This document shows positions 49,899-57,963 of a DNA stretch of 64,000 bases, one piece after another (position 1 is the stretch's first letter; every line of letters starts with the position of its first letter). Position numbers and translations under genes: made by a program. The notes beneath the pieces are model-generated. The model was not told the origin of the DNA. It made no database searches and was given only the letters and a program-made list of their open reading frames with translations. Origin of the DNA: Spirochaetota bacterium (GTDB lineage: Bacteria > Spirochaetota > Spirochaetia > Treponematales > UBA12059); the NCBI GenBank assembly GCA_026398615.1, contig JAPLSN010000015.1, positions 1-64,000 on the forward strand. The letters run 5' to 3'.

Positions 49899-51416
49899 AT
49901 GGCTGACAATCCGCTCGTAGTTGACGTCTCCAAGATCAAAAAGGCGGCCCATAGCGCGCTTCCCCTCACGATCACCACGCACACGCTCCCGCACGAAATC
50001 GAAGTCTACATAGAGGAAGTACTCGACGTATTCCTGAGCGAACTGGGCCAGAAGAAACTCAAGGATTACCTCGTCTACGTCATCAGGGAGCTCGCGGTGA
50101 ACGCCAAGAAGGCCAACACCAAGCGCGTCTACTTCGAGGTCAAGGAACTGGATATCGACGCCGTCAGCGACTACGAGGAGGGCATGGTCTCGTTCAAGAA
50201 CGACACCCTGGAAAACATCAACTTCTACCTCCAGAAGCAGAAGGAACGCGGCCTCTACGTCAAGATCATCATGCAGGCGAAGGGCTCCAACATCATCCTC
50301 GAAGTCCGCAACAACGTCGCCATCAACAAGCTCGAATACATCCGCATCCAGGACAAGCTCGCCCGTTCGCGCAAGTACACGACCCTCGAGGAAGCCCTAT
50401 CCCAGGTGATCGACCCTTCCGAGGGAGCGGGCCTGGGCCTCGTCATCCTGGTCCTCATGCTCAAGAAGATCGGCCTCGACGAGGACTGCTTCGACATCCG
50501 GGCCGACAACGGGGACACCGTCGCGCGGATCACCGTCCCGGTGGCCGCCGCCAAGATCGAGAGCCTCTCCCTGCTCACGAACGAAGTGGTGCGACAGATC
50601 ACGAGCCTGCCGCATTTCCCCGAAAGCATCATGAAGGTCCAGCAGCTCATCAATGACCCCAAGAGCGAAATCCTGGACATAGCGCGCCACATCTCCACCG
50701 ACCCAGCGATGACCGCCGACCTCCTCAAGCTCGTCAATTCGGCCGCCTTCATGCTGCCGCGCCGCGTGGACAACATAGCCGACGCCGTGAAGCTCGTCGG
50801 GCTGCGGGGCATCCGCAACACGCTCTATTCCTACGGTACCCAGAAGATCCTCGGCGATTCTTCGGCCGCGGACAAGAAACGCCTCTGGGACCATTCCTTC
50901 CAGTGCGCCTACTACGCCTACAACCTGGCCAAGAACTTCAAACCCCAGCACAAAGCCCTCCTCGACGACTCCTACGTCGGCGGCATGCTCCACGACATGG
51001 GCAAGATCGTCTTTTCGAACATCCACCCCGACCTCCTCGACAAGATCAGGGATTTCTGCAAATACAAGCACATCGAAGCCCAGAATTTCGAGGACATGAC
51101 GGGTGGCATGAACCACGCCGAAATCGGCGCCCGGATCGCGGAGAAGTGGAACTTCCCCGAATCGCTCGTGGCCGCCATCCGCTACCACCATGAACCGGGC
51201 CTCATGACCACGGACTGGAAGGACGTGGCGTTCACCGTCTACCTGGCCAATGTCTTCTGCGAGTACGAAGGCAGCGACATGCTGTACGAACAGATCGAAC
51301 CGATCGTCCTCCAGGACTTCGGTTTCCTGAGCGAAAAACAGTTCGGCAAGGTGGTCGAGCAGTTCTCCGATGGTTTCAAGCGGGAAGTCGAACGCTCGCA
51401 CGACTACCTCAAGTAG
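49899..51416 (+). CDS. GHKL-like ATPase and HDOD domain signalling protein
   Basis: A 505-residue cytoplasmic protein. Residues about 30-215 resemble a histidine-kinase ATPase (GHKL) domain (YVIRELAVNAKKANTKRVYF as N-box, PSEGAGLGLVILVLMLKKIG as G-box) without a phosphorylated His. Residues about 225-430 are an HDOD domain (ITSLPHFPESIMKVQQLIND, HISTDPAMTADLLKLVNSAA, GGMLHDMGKIVFSNIH, MNHAEIGARIAEKWNFPESL). HDOD proteins act in signalling and often in motility control. The combination suggests a nucleotide-controlled regulator. It is followed six bases after the stop by a DUF72 gene. Confidence 0.88.
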   Translation: MADNPLVVDVSKIKKAAHSALPLTITTHTLPHEIEVYIEEVLDVFLSELGQKKLKDYLVYVIRELAVNAKKANTKRVYFEVKELDIDAVSDYEEGMVSFKNDTLENINFYLQKQKERGLYVKIIMQAKGSNIILEVRNNVAINKLEYIRIQDKLARSRKYTTLEEALSQVIDPSEGAGLGLVILVLMLKKIGLDEDCFDIRADNGDTVARITVPVAAAKIESLSLLTNEVVRQITSLPHFPESIMKVQQLINDPKSEILDIARHISTDPAMTADLLKLVNSAAFMLPRRVDNIADAVKLVGLRGIRNTLYSYGTQKILGDSSAADKKRLWDHSFQCAYYAYNLAKNFKPQHKALLDDSYVGGMLHDMGKIVFSNIHPDLLDKIRDFCKYKHIEAQNFEDMTGGMNHAEIGARIAEKWNFPESLVAAIRYHHEPGLMTTDWKDVAFTVYLANVFCEYEGSDMLYEQIEPIVLQDFGFLSEKQFGKVVEQFSDGFKREVERSHDYLK

Positions 51417-51422
51417 CGGATC

Positions 51423-52217
51423 ATGGCGGACGATGCCGCGGCGGGAACACGGATCCTCGTGGGCACGAGCGGCTATTCCTACGACGATTGGCGCGGCGTC
51501 CTGTATCCCGAAGGCCTCGGGAAAGACGAATTCCTCAAGTACTATTCCCTGCGTTTCCCTTTCGTGGAGCTCAATTTTTCCTATTACGCCATGCCGACAG
51601 CGCGCTCGCTCGCCTCGATGGCGGCGCGGACGCCGTCCGGATTCCTCTGCTCGATCAAGGCCCACCGCAGTCTGACGCACGAACCGACCGCGGACTGGCG
51701 CAAGGACGCAGCCGCGTTCGCCGACGCCGCTGCCGCCCTCGCTGCCGCCGGCAAGCTCGCCGGCATCCTCGTCCAGCTGCCCTACCGTTTCCACAGGACC
51801 CCCGAGAACCGCGCCTACCTGGGTTCGCTCTGCGACGAACTCACGGATTTCCCGCTCTTCGTGGAGTTCCGGAACGACGATTGGTTCGGGGGAAAGACCC
51901 TCGAGGAACTCGACGAACGCGGGATCGGGCTCGTCCTCGTCGACGCTCCCGACCTGAAGGGCTTGCCCCCGGATATCGACGCCGTCACCGGGAAGAGGGC
52001 ATATGTCCGCTTTCACGGGCGCAACGCAGAGGCCTGGTGGTCGGGCGACAATGTCACCCGCTACGATTACCTTTACTCGGAGGACGAGCTGGCCGGATGG
52101 GTGCCGAAGATAAGGCGGATCGCGAAGAAGGCGGAACTGGTGCTGGTGGCGTTCAACAACCACGCCCGGGGACGCGCGGTGACCAACGCCGACAGGATGA
52201 CGCAGCTTCTGCTGTAG
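51423..52217 (+). CDS. DUF72 family TIM-barrel protein
   Basis: A 264-residue DUF72 (YecE-like) protein, a TIM barrel of unknown activity. Recognisable motifs are ILVGTSGYSYDDWRGVLYPE, FVELNFSYYAMPTARSLASM, FSIKAHRSLTH-like LCSIKAHRSLTHEP, FPLFVEFRNDDWF and AYVRFHGRNAEAWW, ending LVAFNNHARGRAVTNA. It is cytoplasmic and probably co-transcribed with the HDOD gene. The second repeat family (52223-52378) begins directly after its stop. Confidence 0.9.
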   Translation: MADDAAAGTRILVGTSGYSYDDWRGVLYPEGLGKDEFLKYYSLRFPFVELNFSYYAMPTARSLASMAARTPSGFLCSIKAHRSLTHEPTADWRKDAAAFADAAAALAAAGKLAGILVQLPYRFHRTPENRAYLGSLCDELTDFPLFVEFRNDDWFGGKTLEELDERGIGLVLVDAPDLKGLPPDIDAVTGKRAYVRFHGRNAEAWWSGDNVTRYDYLYSEDELAGWVPKIRRIAKKAELVLVAFNNHARGRAVTNADRMTQLLL

Positions 52218-52222
52218 GTTTT

Positions 52223-52378
52223 ACCACGAAGTTCACGAAGGTTGTACCACGAAGGGCACGAAGAAAACGAAGGGAATGGAAGAGAAGGAAATGGAATGGG
52301 AATTCATGAGGGATTTTTTCCAGCTCCTTCTTCTCTTCCTTCGTGATCTTCATGGATATACTTCGTGTCCTTCGTGGT
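52223..52378. repeat. CCACGAAGnnCACGAAG inverted repeat element
   Basis: ACCACGAAGTTCACGAAGG (52223-52241) and ACCACGAAGGGCACGAAG (52246-52263) point one way. TTCGTGATCTTCATGG (52340-52355) and CTTCGTGTCCTTCGTGGT (52361-52378) point the other, so the ends can form a large hairpin. Read on the minus strand the right arm encodes TTKDTKYIHEDHEGREE, the tail of the hypothetical protein at 52304. Repeats of this type are common in environmental bacterial genomes. This is distinct from the GGGGACAGAGCT family. Confidence 0.85.
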
Positions 52379-52783
52379 GGGAAAGTCCGGCCGTATCTCG
52401 GGCGGTTTGACGAAGTTGCCGAAGAAGGAGGGAGCGTCCACGACATCCTCCGGCGATATCTTCACGTAGCCTTCCTCCCCCATCGTGAGGAAGAGCGCCT
52501 TGTCCCACTTGCCGAGGGATTTTTCGAGGAAGACGCGGGCCCGCTCGAGGCATTCCCAGTCGCTGCGACACGGAACGAGAAGTTCGACGTAACCCTTCGA
52601 GTAGACGCCCAGAGAGACCCAGCGTTTCGACAGGACCACGTCGCAGACGTTCCTGCAGCCGGGCACGAATTCCGCGTTCTCGGCGATCCACGCTTCATGG
52701 AAGCCCGGCACCGGGTACACCACGCCACCCTCAGTGAGCCAGCTCGCGCCATGCACCCATTCCCATCGACCCGCCGACGTCAT
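52304..52783 (-). CDS. Hypothetical protein with repeat-derived C-terminus
   Basis: A 159-residue protein. Residues 1-130 look like a genuine small domain (VHGASWLTEGGVVYPVPGFH, CDVVLSKRWVSLGVYSKGYV, RVFLEKSLGKWDKALFLTMG) with no signal peptide or family I can name. After PPEIRPDF the sequence becomes TTKDTKYIHEDHEGREEG, which is translated repeat element, so the original stop was probably lost when the element arrived. The ATG overlaps the RluA stop by ATGA. Confidence 0.65.
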   Translation of the reverse strand: MTSAGRWEWVHGASWLTEGGVVYPVPGFHEAWIAENAEFVPGCRNVCDVVLSKRWVSLGVYSKGYVELLVPCRSDWECLERARVFLEKSLGKWDKALFLTMGEEGYVKISPEDVVDAPSFFGNFVKPPEIRPDFPTTKDTKYIHEDHEGREEGAGKNPS

Positions 52784-53412
52784 CGGACGGCTCCCGCGGC
52801 GAGGGCTTCGAGGAAAGAAGCGTAGTGGGGAGGGGCGGGAGCCCGGGCCGAGATTCCCCCGGGAAGGGTCAGCGAACAGGAATACAGCATGAGCTTCCGG
52901 GCGCCGTACGCTCTGGCGACGCGCTTGTTGAGGGCGAAATCGCCGTGGCGATCGTCACCGACGATCGGGAAGCCGGCGCCGGCCAGGTGGATGCGGATCT
53001 GGTGGTTGCGCCCCGTGCCGAGGACGAGCTCGAGCTGGCTGAACTCCCCGAATCGCGCGAGGGTCAGGGCCGAGGTGTGTGCGCTTTTCCGTTCGCCCCT
53101 GACGATGACATCCTCGTGGAGCTCGAACGCGTCGGATGTGGGCTCTCCCGCCACCAGGGCGCGGTAGCGCTTTTCGCAGCCGCGGGACGCGAAAGACTCG
53201 CCGAATTCCGACGCCGCCCGGGGAGAGCGCGCGATCGCGATGCAGCCTGCGGTTTCGCGGTCCAGGCGGTGGACGAGGTACGGCTTGAAACCGAACTCGC
53301 GCTCGGCCACGTCGAGAAGACAGGTCGTCACCCCGGCGCCGGGCTGGACCGCCAGGCCGGCGGGCTTGTCTATGATGAGAAGATCGTCGTTTTCGAAGAG
53401 CACGCTGAGCAT
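52780..53412 (-). CDS. RluA-family pseudouridine synthase
   Basis: A 210-residue pseudouridine synthase, which isomerises uridines in rRNA or tRNA. The catalytic motif is VHRLDRETAGCIAIARS, with the Asp nucleophile in RLDRET. The RYRALV and GRNHQIRIHLAGAGFPIVGD segments are also typical. It lacks the N-terminal S4 domain, as RluA and TruC do. The start MLSVLFENDDLLIIDKPAGL at 53412 fits the family; the open frame further upstream (to 53850) is not protein-like. The modified site is unknown. Confidence 0.88.
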   Translation of the reverse strand: MLSVLFENDDLLIIDKPAGLAVQPGAGVTTCLLDVAEREFGFKPYLVHRLDRETAGCIAIARSPRAASEFGESFASRGCEKRYRALVAGEPTSDAFELHEDVIVRGERKSAHTSALTLARFGEFSQLELVLGTGRNHQIRIHLAGAGFPIVGDDRHGDFALNKRVARAYGARKLMLYSCSLTLPGGISARAPAPPHYASFLEALAAGAVR

Positions 53413-53459
53413 CGAGGCGAAACAATAACGCGCACGACCCCGGGATTCAAGGGTGGATA

Positions 53460-54365
53460 TCAGATTGCCAGCACCGCCGGTGCGCCTTCGTCCTTCGCCA
53501 ATCCGGCGAGAGCCTCCATCTCCGCGTCTGAAAATTCCCCGTGTACCACCATGCCCGGGCGCACGCCGGTCGGCCTGAATCGCGCGATCCGGTACAGCGT
53601 CCGCCTGCCGACGGGAGAAGCCCCGATCGTCGCGGGGTCGAAGGGGAAGGCGGCGAGGATCCTCGAAACCTCCCGCACCGTGCGGGCCGCGTCCATGTAC
53701 CCGGCCACGGCCACGGTGCGGACTTCCCAGAGTTTGCCCGATCCCGCGAGAAAGCGCAGGTTGTCGAGGACGGCCGCGTTGTCCCGCCCGGTAAGGCGAA
53801 AATGCTCTCCGGGGTCGACGCTCTTCACATCGAGGAGGATGCCGTCGCACGCCGCGAGGAGGCGATTTTCATGCTCGAGGGGAACGGAGCCGTTCGTGTC
53901 CAGCGCCGTATCGAGGCCGAGTTCCCGCGCCCGAAGGAACAGCTCCGTGACCCATTCCGTCCGGAGCGACGCTTCCCCGCCGGAAGCCGTGATCCCGCGG
54001 ATGAAACGGCGGTACGGGGCGATCCGGACGATGACCGATTCCGGCAGCATGGGGGTTGTCCGGGGCGACGCCGCGATCGGGCAGATCTGTTCGCAAGCTC
54101 CGCAGTCCCTGCAATCGGGTTCGGACCAGCGGATGCGCCTGTTCGGGGACAGAGCTTTTCTTGGGGACAGAGCTCCCGACGGGCAGCCCGGAACGCAGGT
54201 CCCGCAGGCATCGCAGATCCCGATCGTCTCCGGATTGTGGCAATAGAGGCAGTTGAAGTTGCATCCCTGCAGGAAAACGACCGAGCGGTTGCCCGGGCCG
54301 TCCACGGAGCTGAAGGGTATGATCTTCCTGACGGGCGCCAGCTGTTCGTCATCGACCGGGTTCAT
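53460..54365 (-). CDS. yjjW: YjjW-type glycyl radical enzyme activase
   Basis: A 301-residue radical SAM activase. The SAM cluster is GCNFNCLYCHNPE (CxxxCxxC). An inserted ferredoxin domain carries CDACGTCVPGCPSGAL and CRDCGACEQICP, binding two more clusters. GITASGGEAS is the SAM-binding GGE motif. It generates the glycyl radical on the partner encoded upstream, YjjI. Between the two ferredoxin Cys groups lie two exact repeat 12-mers, encoding ALSPRKALSPNR, a longer linker than expected there. All cysteines are kept. Confidence 0.88.
   Translation of the reverse strand: MNPVDDEQLAPVRKIIPFSSVDGPGNRSVVFLQGCNFNCLYCHNPETIGICDACGTCVPGCPSGALSPRKALSPNRRIRWSEPDCRDCGACEQICPIAASPRTTPMLPESVIVRIAPYRRFIRGITASGGEASLRTEWVTELFLRARELGLDTALDTNGSVPLEHENRLLAACDGILLDVKSVDPGEHFRLTGRDNAAVLDNLRFLAGSGKLWEVRTVAVAGYMDAARTVREVSRILAAFPFDPATIGASPVGRRTLYRIARFRPTGVRPGMVVHGEFSDAEMEALAGLAKDEGAPAVLAI
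54145..54174 (+). repeat. Two GGGGACAGAGCT copies inside yjjW
   Basis: Exact copies at 54145-54156 and 54163-54174, direct, 18 bp apart (a multiple of three). They are antisense to yjjW and each reads Ala-Leu-Ser-Pro. Confidence 0.92.
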
Positions 54366-54384
54366 GCCGATCCCCGGGCCCCGG

Positions 54385-55896
54385 TCAGCGGAGTGACTCG
54401 TCGAGGGTGCGCACCGGGCGGTCGAGCGCGTGGAGGTTCACGGCAGCGTCCCGGCCGAGAGCCGTCGTGTCCCGCAGGGCTGCCTTGCCGGCCGACAGCC
54501 TGGCCATTTCCGAACGCTTGACGAGGTAGCCCGAGATGCGGACCACGTCGGAATCGTCGGCGTAGAAGGACAGGAACCGCATCCCGGACGCGAAAGCCCC
54601 CTTGACCACGTCGACGATGGCCGCGGGATTGCGCTTGGCCCCGGGTTCGAAGGCGAAGATGTCGCCGATCCCGGACGGGAAGAAATCGTGGAAGGGCGCG
54701 GCGCGCAAGAGGTGCTCGTGGAGGGGCGGCTCTTCCCCGATCGGGATGCGGCATCCGGGACTCGTACCGACATCGTCGGAGAGTCCTACCTGCGCATGGA
54801 GGCTGAACCGTTCCCCTGTCGGGATGCAGAGGGGGTTCCGGTGTCCGTCCACGATCACGCGGAGGGTTTCCATCACCTCGAGGCCGAAAGCCTCCGCCGC
54901 GTCGGAATGCCCGAAACGCTCTTCCGGCTTCACGGCGCGGAGGAGGAAGTTCACGCACTCCGCGAGCCCCACGACGCCGAACATCGCGGTGAAGCGATCG
55001 GGGCGGATCAACCCCTCGGTGGCGAGGAAGCTCGACTTGAAGAACCCTGATTTTCCGACGAGGAAGCGGATCCGCTCGTCCACGTACCCGCACATCCGGG
55101 AGGCCGCGTCAGGCAGCGCGCGGGAAAGGAAATCGTCGCGGTCTGCCGCGGTCCGCGCGAGTTCGGAGAGCTTGAGCCGCACGAGGGTGTACGCGCCGCC
55201 GCCGATCGGAAGGGCGTTGTAGCAGGACGCGATCCCGTACCCCGCGGGATTTTCCCGCGAATACCACGGATGGTTGGCGAAGCTCGGACGCGCGCAGTCG
55301 AGGGCCGCCGCCGCCGCCAGTTCGGCGAACGGCTCCGGCGTCGTCGAAGGGTCGTAGAGGAACGAGATGTTCGGGGTCGGTTCGGGCCATTCCCGCGCGG
55401 CTTCGAGCACGAGCCTCCCGGCCAGCGTTTCCCGCGGGCCCACGTTCGCCTGGCAGAAGGAATCGGTGACGGTCCGGTCGATGTGCCGGAGGAAGCGCGC
55501 TATTTTCGGCTTCGGGTCCGGGTCGCGCAGGACGAAAGCTTCGAGGAGCTCGTCGAGCGCCCCGACGAAGACCGGAAAACCGGTGATGGATGGAACGTGC
55601 CGGTACAGGATGAGGAGGGAATCGAGCGCCTCGTCGAGATCGGCCGGTGGCGGCAGCTCGAGGAATTTCGAGCCCTGCGCGATGAAGCGCGCGTAGTCCG
55701 GCAGGATGTAACGCGGCCTGTACGGCGCGGCTCCTTCTCCCAGGTCGCAGATGATTCCCCGTTCGCGCAGGGCCTGCGTCCCGGGATCGATGCGGAGTAT
55801 GGAGAGGGAGTTCTCGGCGGCGCGGGCGAGCGAGGCTACCTTCTGTTCGTAGGTAAGAGTCCTGCTCGTGATGACGGAAAGGATGGTGCTGTCCAT
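54385..55896 (-). CDS. yjjI: YjjI family glycyl radical enzyme
   Basis: A 503-residue glycyl radical enzyme of the YjjI group, whose substrate is unknown. The active-site Cys appears in GIASCYNALPIGGGAYTLV and the glycyl radical loop in DVVRISGYLVKRSEM (RxSGY). It is shorter than pyruvate formate-lyase, as usual for YjjI. It is encoded 19 bp upstream of its activase gene. GGAG precedes the ATG. Such enzymes are oxygen-sensitive, which points to growth without oxygen. Confidence 0.9.
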   Translation of the reverse strand: MDSTILSVITSRTLTYEQKVASLARAAENSLSILRIDPGTQALRERGIICDLGEGAAPYRPRYILPDYARFIAQGSKFLELPPPADLDEALDSLLILYRHVPSITGFPVFVGALDELLEAFVLRDPDPKPKIARFLRHIDRTVTDSFCQANVGPRETLAGRLVLEAAREWPEPTPNISFLYDPSTTPEPFAELAAAAALDCARPSFANHPWYSRENPAGYGIASCYNALPIGGGAYTLVRLKLSELARTAADRDDFLSRALPDAASRMCGYVDERIRFLVGKSGFFKSSFLATEGLIRPDRFTAMFGVVGLAECVNFLLRAVKPEERFGHSDAAEAFGLEVMETLRVIVDGHRNPLCIPTGERFSLHAQVGLSDDVGTSPGCRIPIGEEPPLHEHLLRAAPFHDFFPSGIGDIFAFEPGAKRNPAAIVDVVKGAFASGMRFLSFYADDSDVVRISGYLVKRSEMARLSAGKAALRDTTALGRDAAVNLHALDRPVRTLDESLR

Positions 55897-56069
55897 AAAG
55901 CTTCTCCGTGGAAATGGCTAAGCTTTTAACGCGGGTCTTGGCCCCGGCGGCTTCAAATCGCGCACCCCGATCTTTCGACCTCCCTCGGGCGCGCGGTGCT
56001 GACCCCGCGTTGTTTATCATGGCGACACCGATGATGTTGACTTGAATATAGCCCTCCGGCACGGCAAGT

Positions 56070-56612
56070 TCAAGAGTCGGGGAGTGATGCGGGCGCGTCC
56101 CTCGGCGAGCCTCGGGCCGCCGAGGCATAAACGCCTACATCCTTCCTCTGGATAGCTCTCGTACACGCGCTCGACTCCCAGAACAGCTCCTCGATGTTCC
56201 AGCTGCCGGCGTTGTGGCTCCCGATGAGCGCCTCGAATTTCTCGGCGAAGTCTGCGCGGGTCCGGTTGAGTCGGATGAGCTTCTCCAATTGGGCACTGAT
56301 GGCCGCCTTGAGGATCTCCAGGTCGGTGTTCTTGTGCCCGGACTGCCGGAAGCGCCTGGCCAGGGCTTCGAAGCTGATTCTGGACAGGTCCAGCGCGGGC
56401 GGGCCCTGATCCCTGATCGTTATTCCGGTGATTGACTCGTCGAGGAGGGTGTTGATGCCGCCCATCACACCTGAGATGTCCGCCTGGTTCGGGGGTCTTG
56501 TAGTTGTCGCGGCCGGCGTTGTCGATGATGAGCCCGTCGATGACGTCGGTATCCGGCTGGATCAGCGTTGTTTCCTTCGAGCCTGCGAAATCCGGCGGAA
56601 TTCGGGGATCAT
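56070..56612 (-). pseudogene. Type I restriction subunit HsdR remnant
   Basis: The minus strand from about 56612 reads ETTLIQPDTDVIDGLIIDNA, GRDNYKTPEP. After a one-base frame break near 56490 it continues QADISGVMGGINTLLDESIT, ISFEALARRFRQSGHKNTDL, EILKAAISAQLEKLIRLNRT, NAGSWNIEELFWE. This is the C-terminal region of an EcoKI/EcoR124-like HsdR. Immediately afterwards, another frame gives VERVYESYPEEG, the very end of HsdR, so about 100 codons between are deleted. The helicase and nuclease parts, hsdM and hsdS are absent. It is a remnant of a lost restriction system. Confidence 0.75.
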
Positions 56613-56631
56613 GCCACTCCTGTCGGCGACA

Positions 56632-56746
56632 GCGCGGGTGGAAAGTCGCCCGGGCTTTCGATCTCGGGACCGCCGTCTTCCTCGTCGTGATCTTCGCGTT
56701 CTTCGGCGTGAACCTGCTGCTCGTCGGCCTGCACGGTTACGCTTGA
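56632..56746 (+). pseudogene. C-terminal fragment of a CcsA/CcsB-like cytochrome c assembly protein
   Basis: WKVARAFDLGTAVFLVVIFA followed by FFGVNLLLVGLHGYA and a stop closely resembles the C-terminal end of ResC/CcsA-type haem handling proteins, which usually finish F(F/Y)GVNxLLxGLHSYA. The remaining 200 or more residues are missing: the sequence just upstream belongs to the hsdR remnant on the other strand. Only the last membrane helix survives. Confidence 0.55.
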
Positions 56747-56801
56747 CCGGTCGACGAAATCCCCGATGCCCGTTCCGGCCGGTCCGTTCCGGCCAGGCCA
56801 C

Positions 56802-56830
56802 TTGTTTTTCGGCCTTTTTTTCGGTATATA
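56802..56830 (+). promoter_or_regulatory. Sigma-70-type promoter of slyD
   Basis: TTGTTT (56802-56807), a 17-bp spacer, TATATA (56825-56830). The leader before ATG 56986 would be about 150 nt. Confidence 0.55.
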
Positions 56831-56841
56831 TGGAAAAACAC

Positions 56842-56880
56842 CCGGAACGATCGCCCGTCGCGGGGGCCGTTCCGGTTTTT
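56842..56880 (+). terminator. Terminator-like hairpin at the start of the slyD leader
   Basis: CCGGAACG (56842-56849) pairs with CGTTCCGG (56868-56875), followed by five T. It lies just after the predicted slyD transcription start, so it could be an attenuator, or the terminator of a lost upstream gene. Confidence 0.7.
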
Positions 56881-56985
56881 CACCGGTCACGCCGCATCCA
56901 TCGGCGTTCGCTGCCGGGGCTTTCCGGTCTGTCGGCCACGGGCTGCCCTTCCGGCCAATATTTTTCCCGTCACACAGGAGTGCTT

Positions 56986-57528
56986 ATGGTCATCGAAAAA
57001 GACCGCGTGGTCAGCATCGAGTACATGCTCAAGGACGACGAGGGCGAAGTCCTCGATTCTTCCGGGGGTTCCGATCCCCTCGTCTACATCCACGGCAACG
57101 AGAACATCATAGCCGGCCTCGAAAAACACCTGGTCGGCAAGACCAACGGCGACAGCGTTTCCTGCGCCGTACCCCCCGTCGAAGCCTACGGCGAATACGA
57201 CGACAACCTCGTGTTCGAGGTCCCGAAGGAACGCTTCAAGGAGTTCGGCGATCTCGAAGTCGGGACGCAGTTCCGCACCGACGAGGGTCCCGGCCTGCTC
57301 ACCGTGACGGAAATCGAGGGCGAAACGGTCACCGTCGACGCGAACCACCCGCTTGCCGGCGAGACGCTCCACTTCGACGTGAAGGTCGTCGACGTGCGCG
57401 AGGCCACGGCCGAGGAACTCGAGCACGGGCACGTCCACGGCGAAAGCGCCTGCGGCGACGATTGCGGGTGCGACGATGCCTGTGAAGAAGGGGAACGGGG
57501 CGGCGGCTGCGGTTGCGGTTGTCACTGA
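56986..57528 (+). CDS. slyD: FKBP-type peptidyl-prolyl isomerase SlyD
   Basis: A 180-residue SlyD-type isomerase and metallochaperone. The FKBP domain with inserted flap reads VVSIEYMLKDDEGEVLDSS, DPLVYIHGNENIIAGLEKHL, VPPVEAYGEYDDNLVFEVPK and VDANHPLAGETLHFDVKVVD. The C-terminal tail is rich in His and Cys (HGHVHGESACGDDCGCDDAC, then GGGCGCGCH) and would bind nickel, cobalt or zinc for hydrogenase or urease maturation; no such enzyme is encoded in this window. CAGGAG precedes the ATG. Confidence 0.93.
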   Translation: MVIEKDRVVSIEYMLKDDEGEVLDSSGGSDPLVYIHGNENIIAGLEKHLVGKTNGDSVSCAVPPVEAYGEYDDNLVFEVPKERFKEFGDLEVGTQFRTDEGPGLLTVTEIEGETVTVDANHPLAGETLHFDVKVVDVREATAEELEHGHVHGESACGDDCGCDDACEEGERGGGCGCGCH

Positions 57529-57576
57529 CGTCCACCGGGCCCGCGGCGCTGATGCCGTGGCGCGCCGGTCCCCACC

Positions 57577-57963
57577 GTGCATGACGTCCCGCGCTCCAAA
57601 CCGACCGTCTTCGACATTCTCATCGTCATTCTCGGCATCGCCGTCGTGGCCGGGAGCTTCGCCCTGGCCTGGAACCACAGCGGAGAGCCGCGGGCTGTCA
57701 TAGAGGCGGGCGGTTCCACCTGGATCTACCCGCTGGACGAGGACCGCGTCGTCGAGGCGCGCGGCCCCCTCGGCGTCACCGTCATCCACATCGGGAACGG
57801 CGGCCTCGCCGTCGAATCGTCGCCCTGCAGGAACCAGACCTGCGTGGCCTCGGGCCGGATCTCCCGGCCGGGCCAATGGACGGCGTGCCTGCCGAACGGG
57901 GTCATGGCGCGCATCGATGGAGGAGCTTCCGATGACGGAGCGCTCGACGCGATCGTCCGATAA
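57577..57963 (+). CDS. NusG domain II-containing protein
   Basis: A 128-residue membrane-anchored protein: one N-terminal helix (VFDILIVILGIAVVAGSFAL) followed by a NusG-II (DUF1312) beta domain with VESSPCRNQTCVASGRISRP and GQWTACLPNGVMARI. The paired Cys motif CRNQTC and the later Cys are typical. The family is usually encoded with FMN-binding or Gx-transporter genes in anaerobes and is thought to work in membrane redox or quinone metabolism. The GTG start is tentative. It overlaps the next gene by 32 bp. Confidence 0.8.
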   Translation: MHDVPRSKPTVFDILIVILGIAVVAGSFALAWNHSGEPRAVIEAGGSTWIYPLDEDRVVEARGPLGVTVIHIGNGGLAVESSPCRNQTCVASGRISRPGQWTACLPNGVMARIDGGASDDGALDAIVR

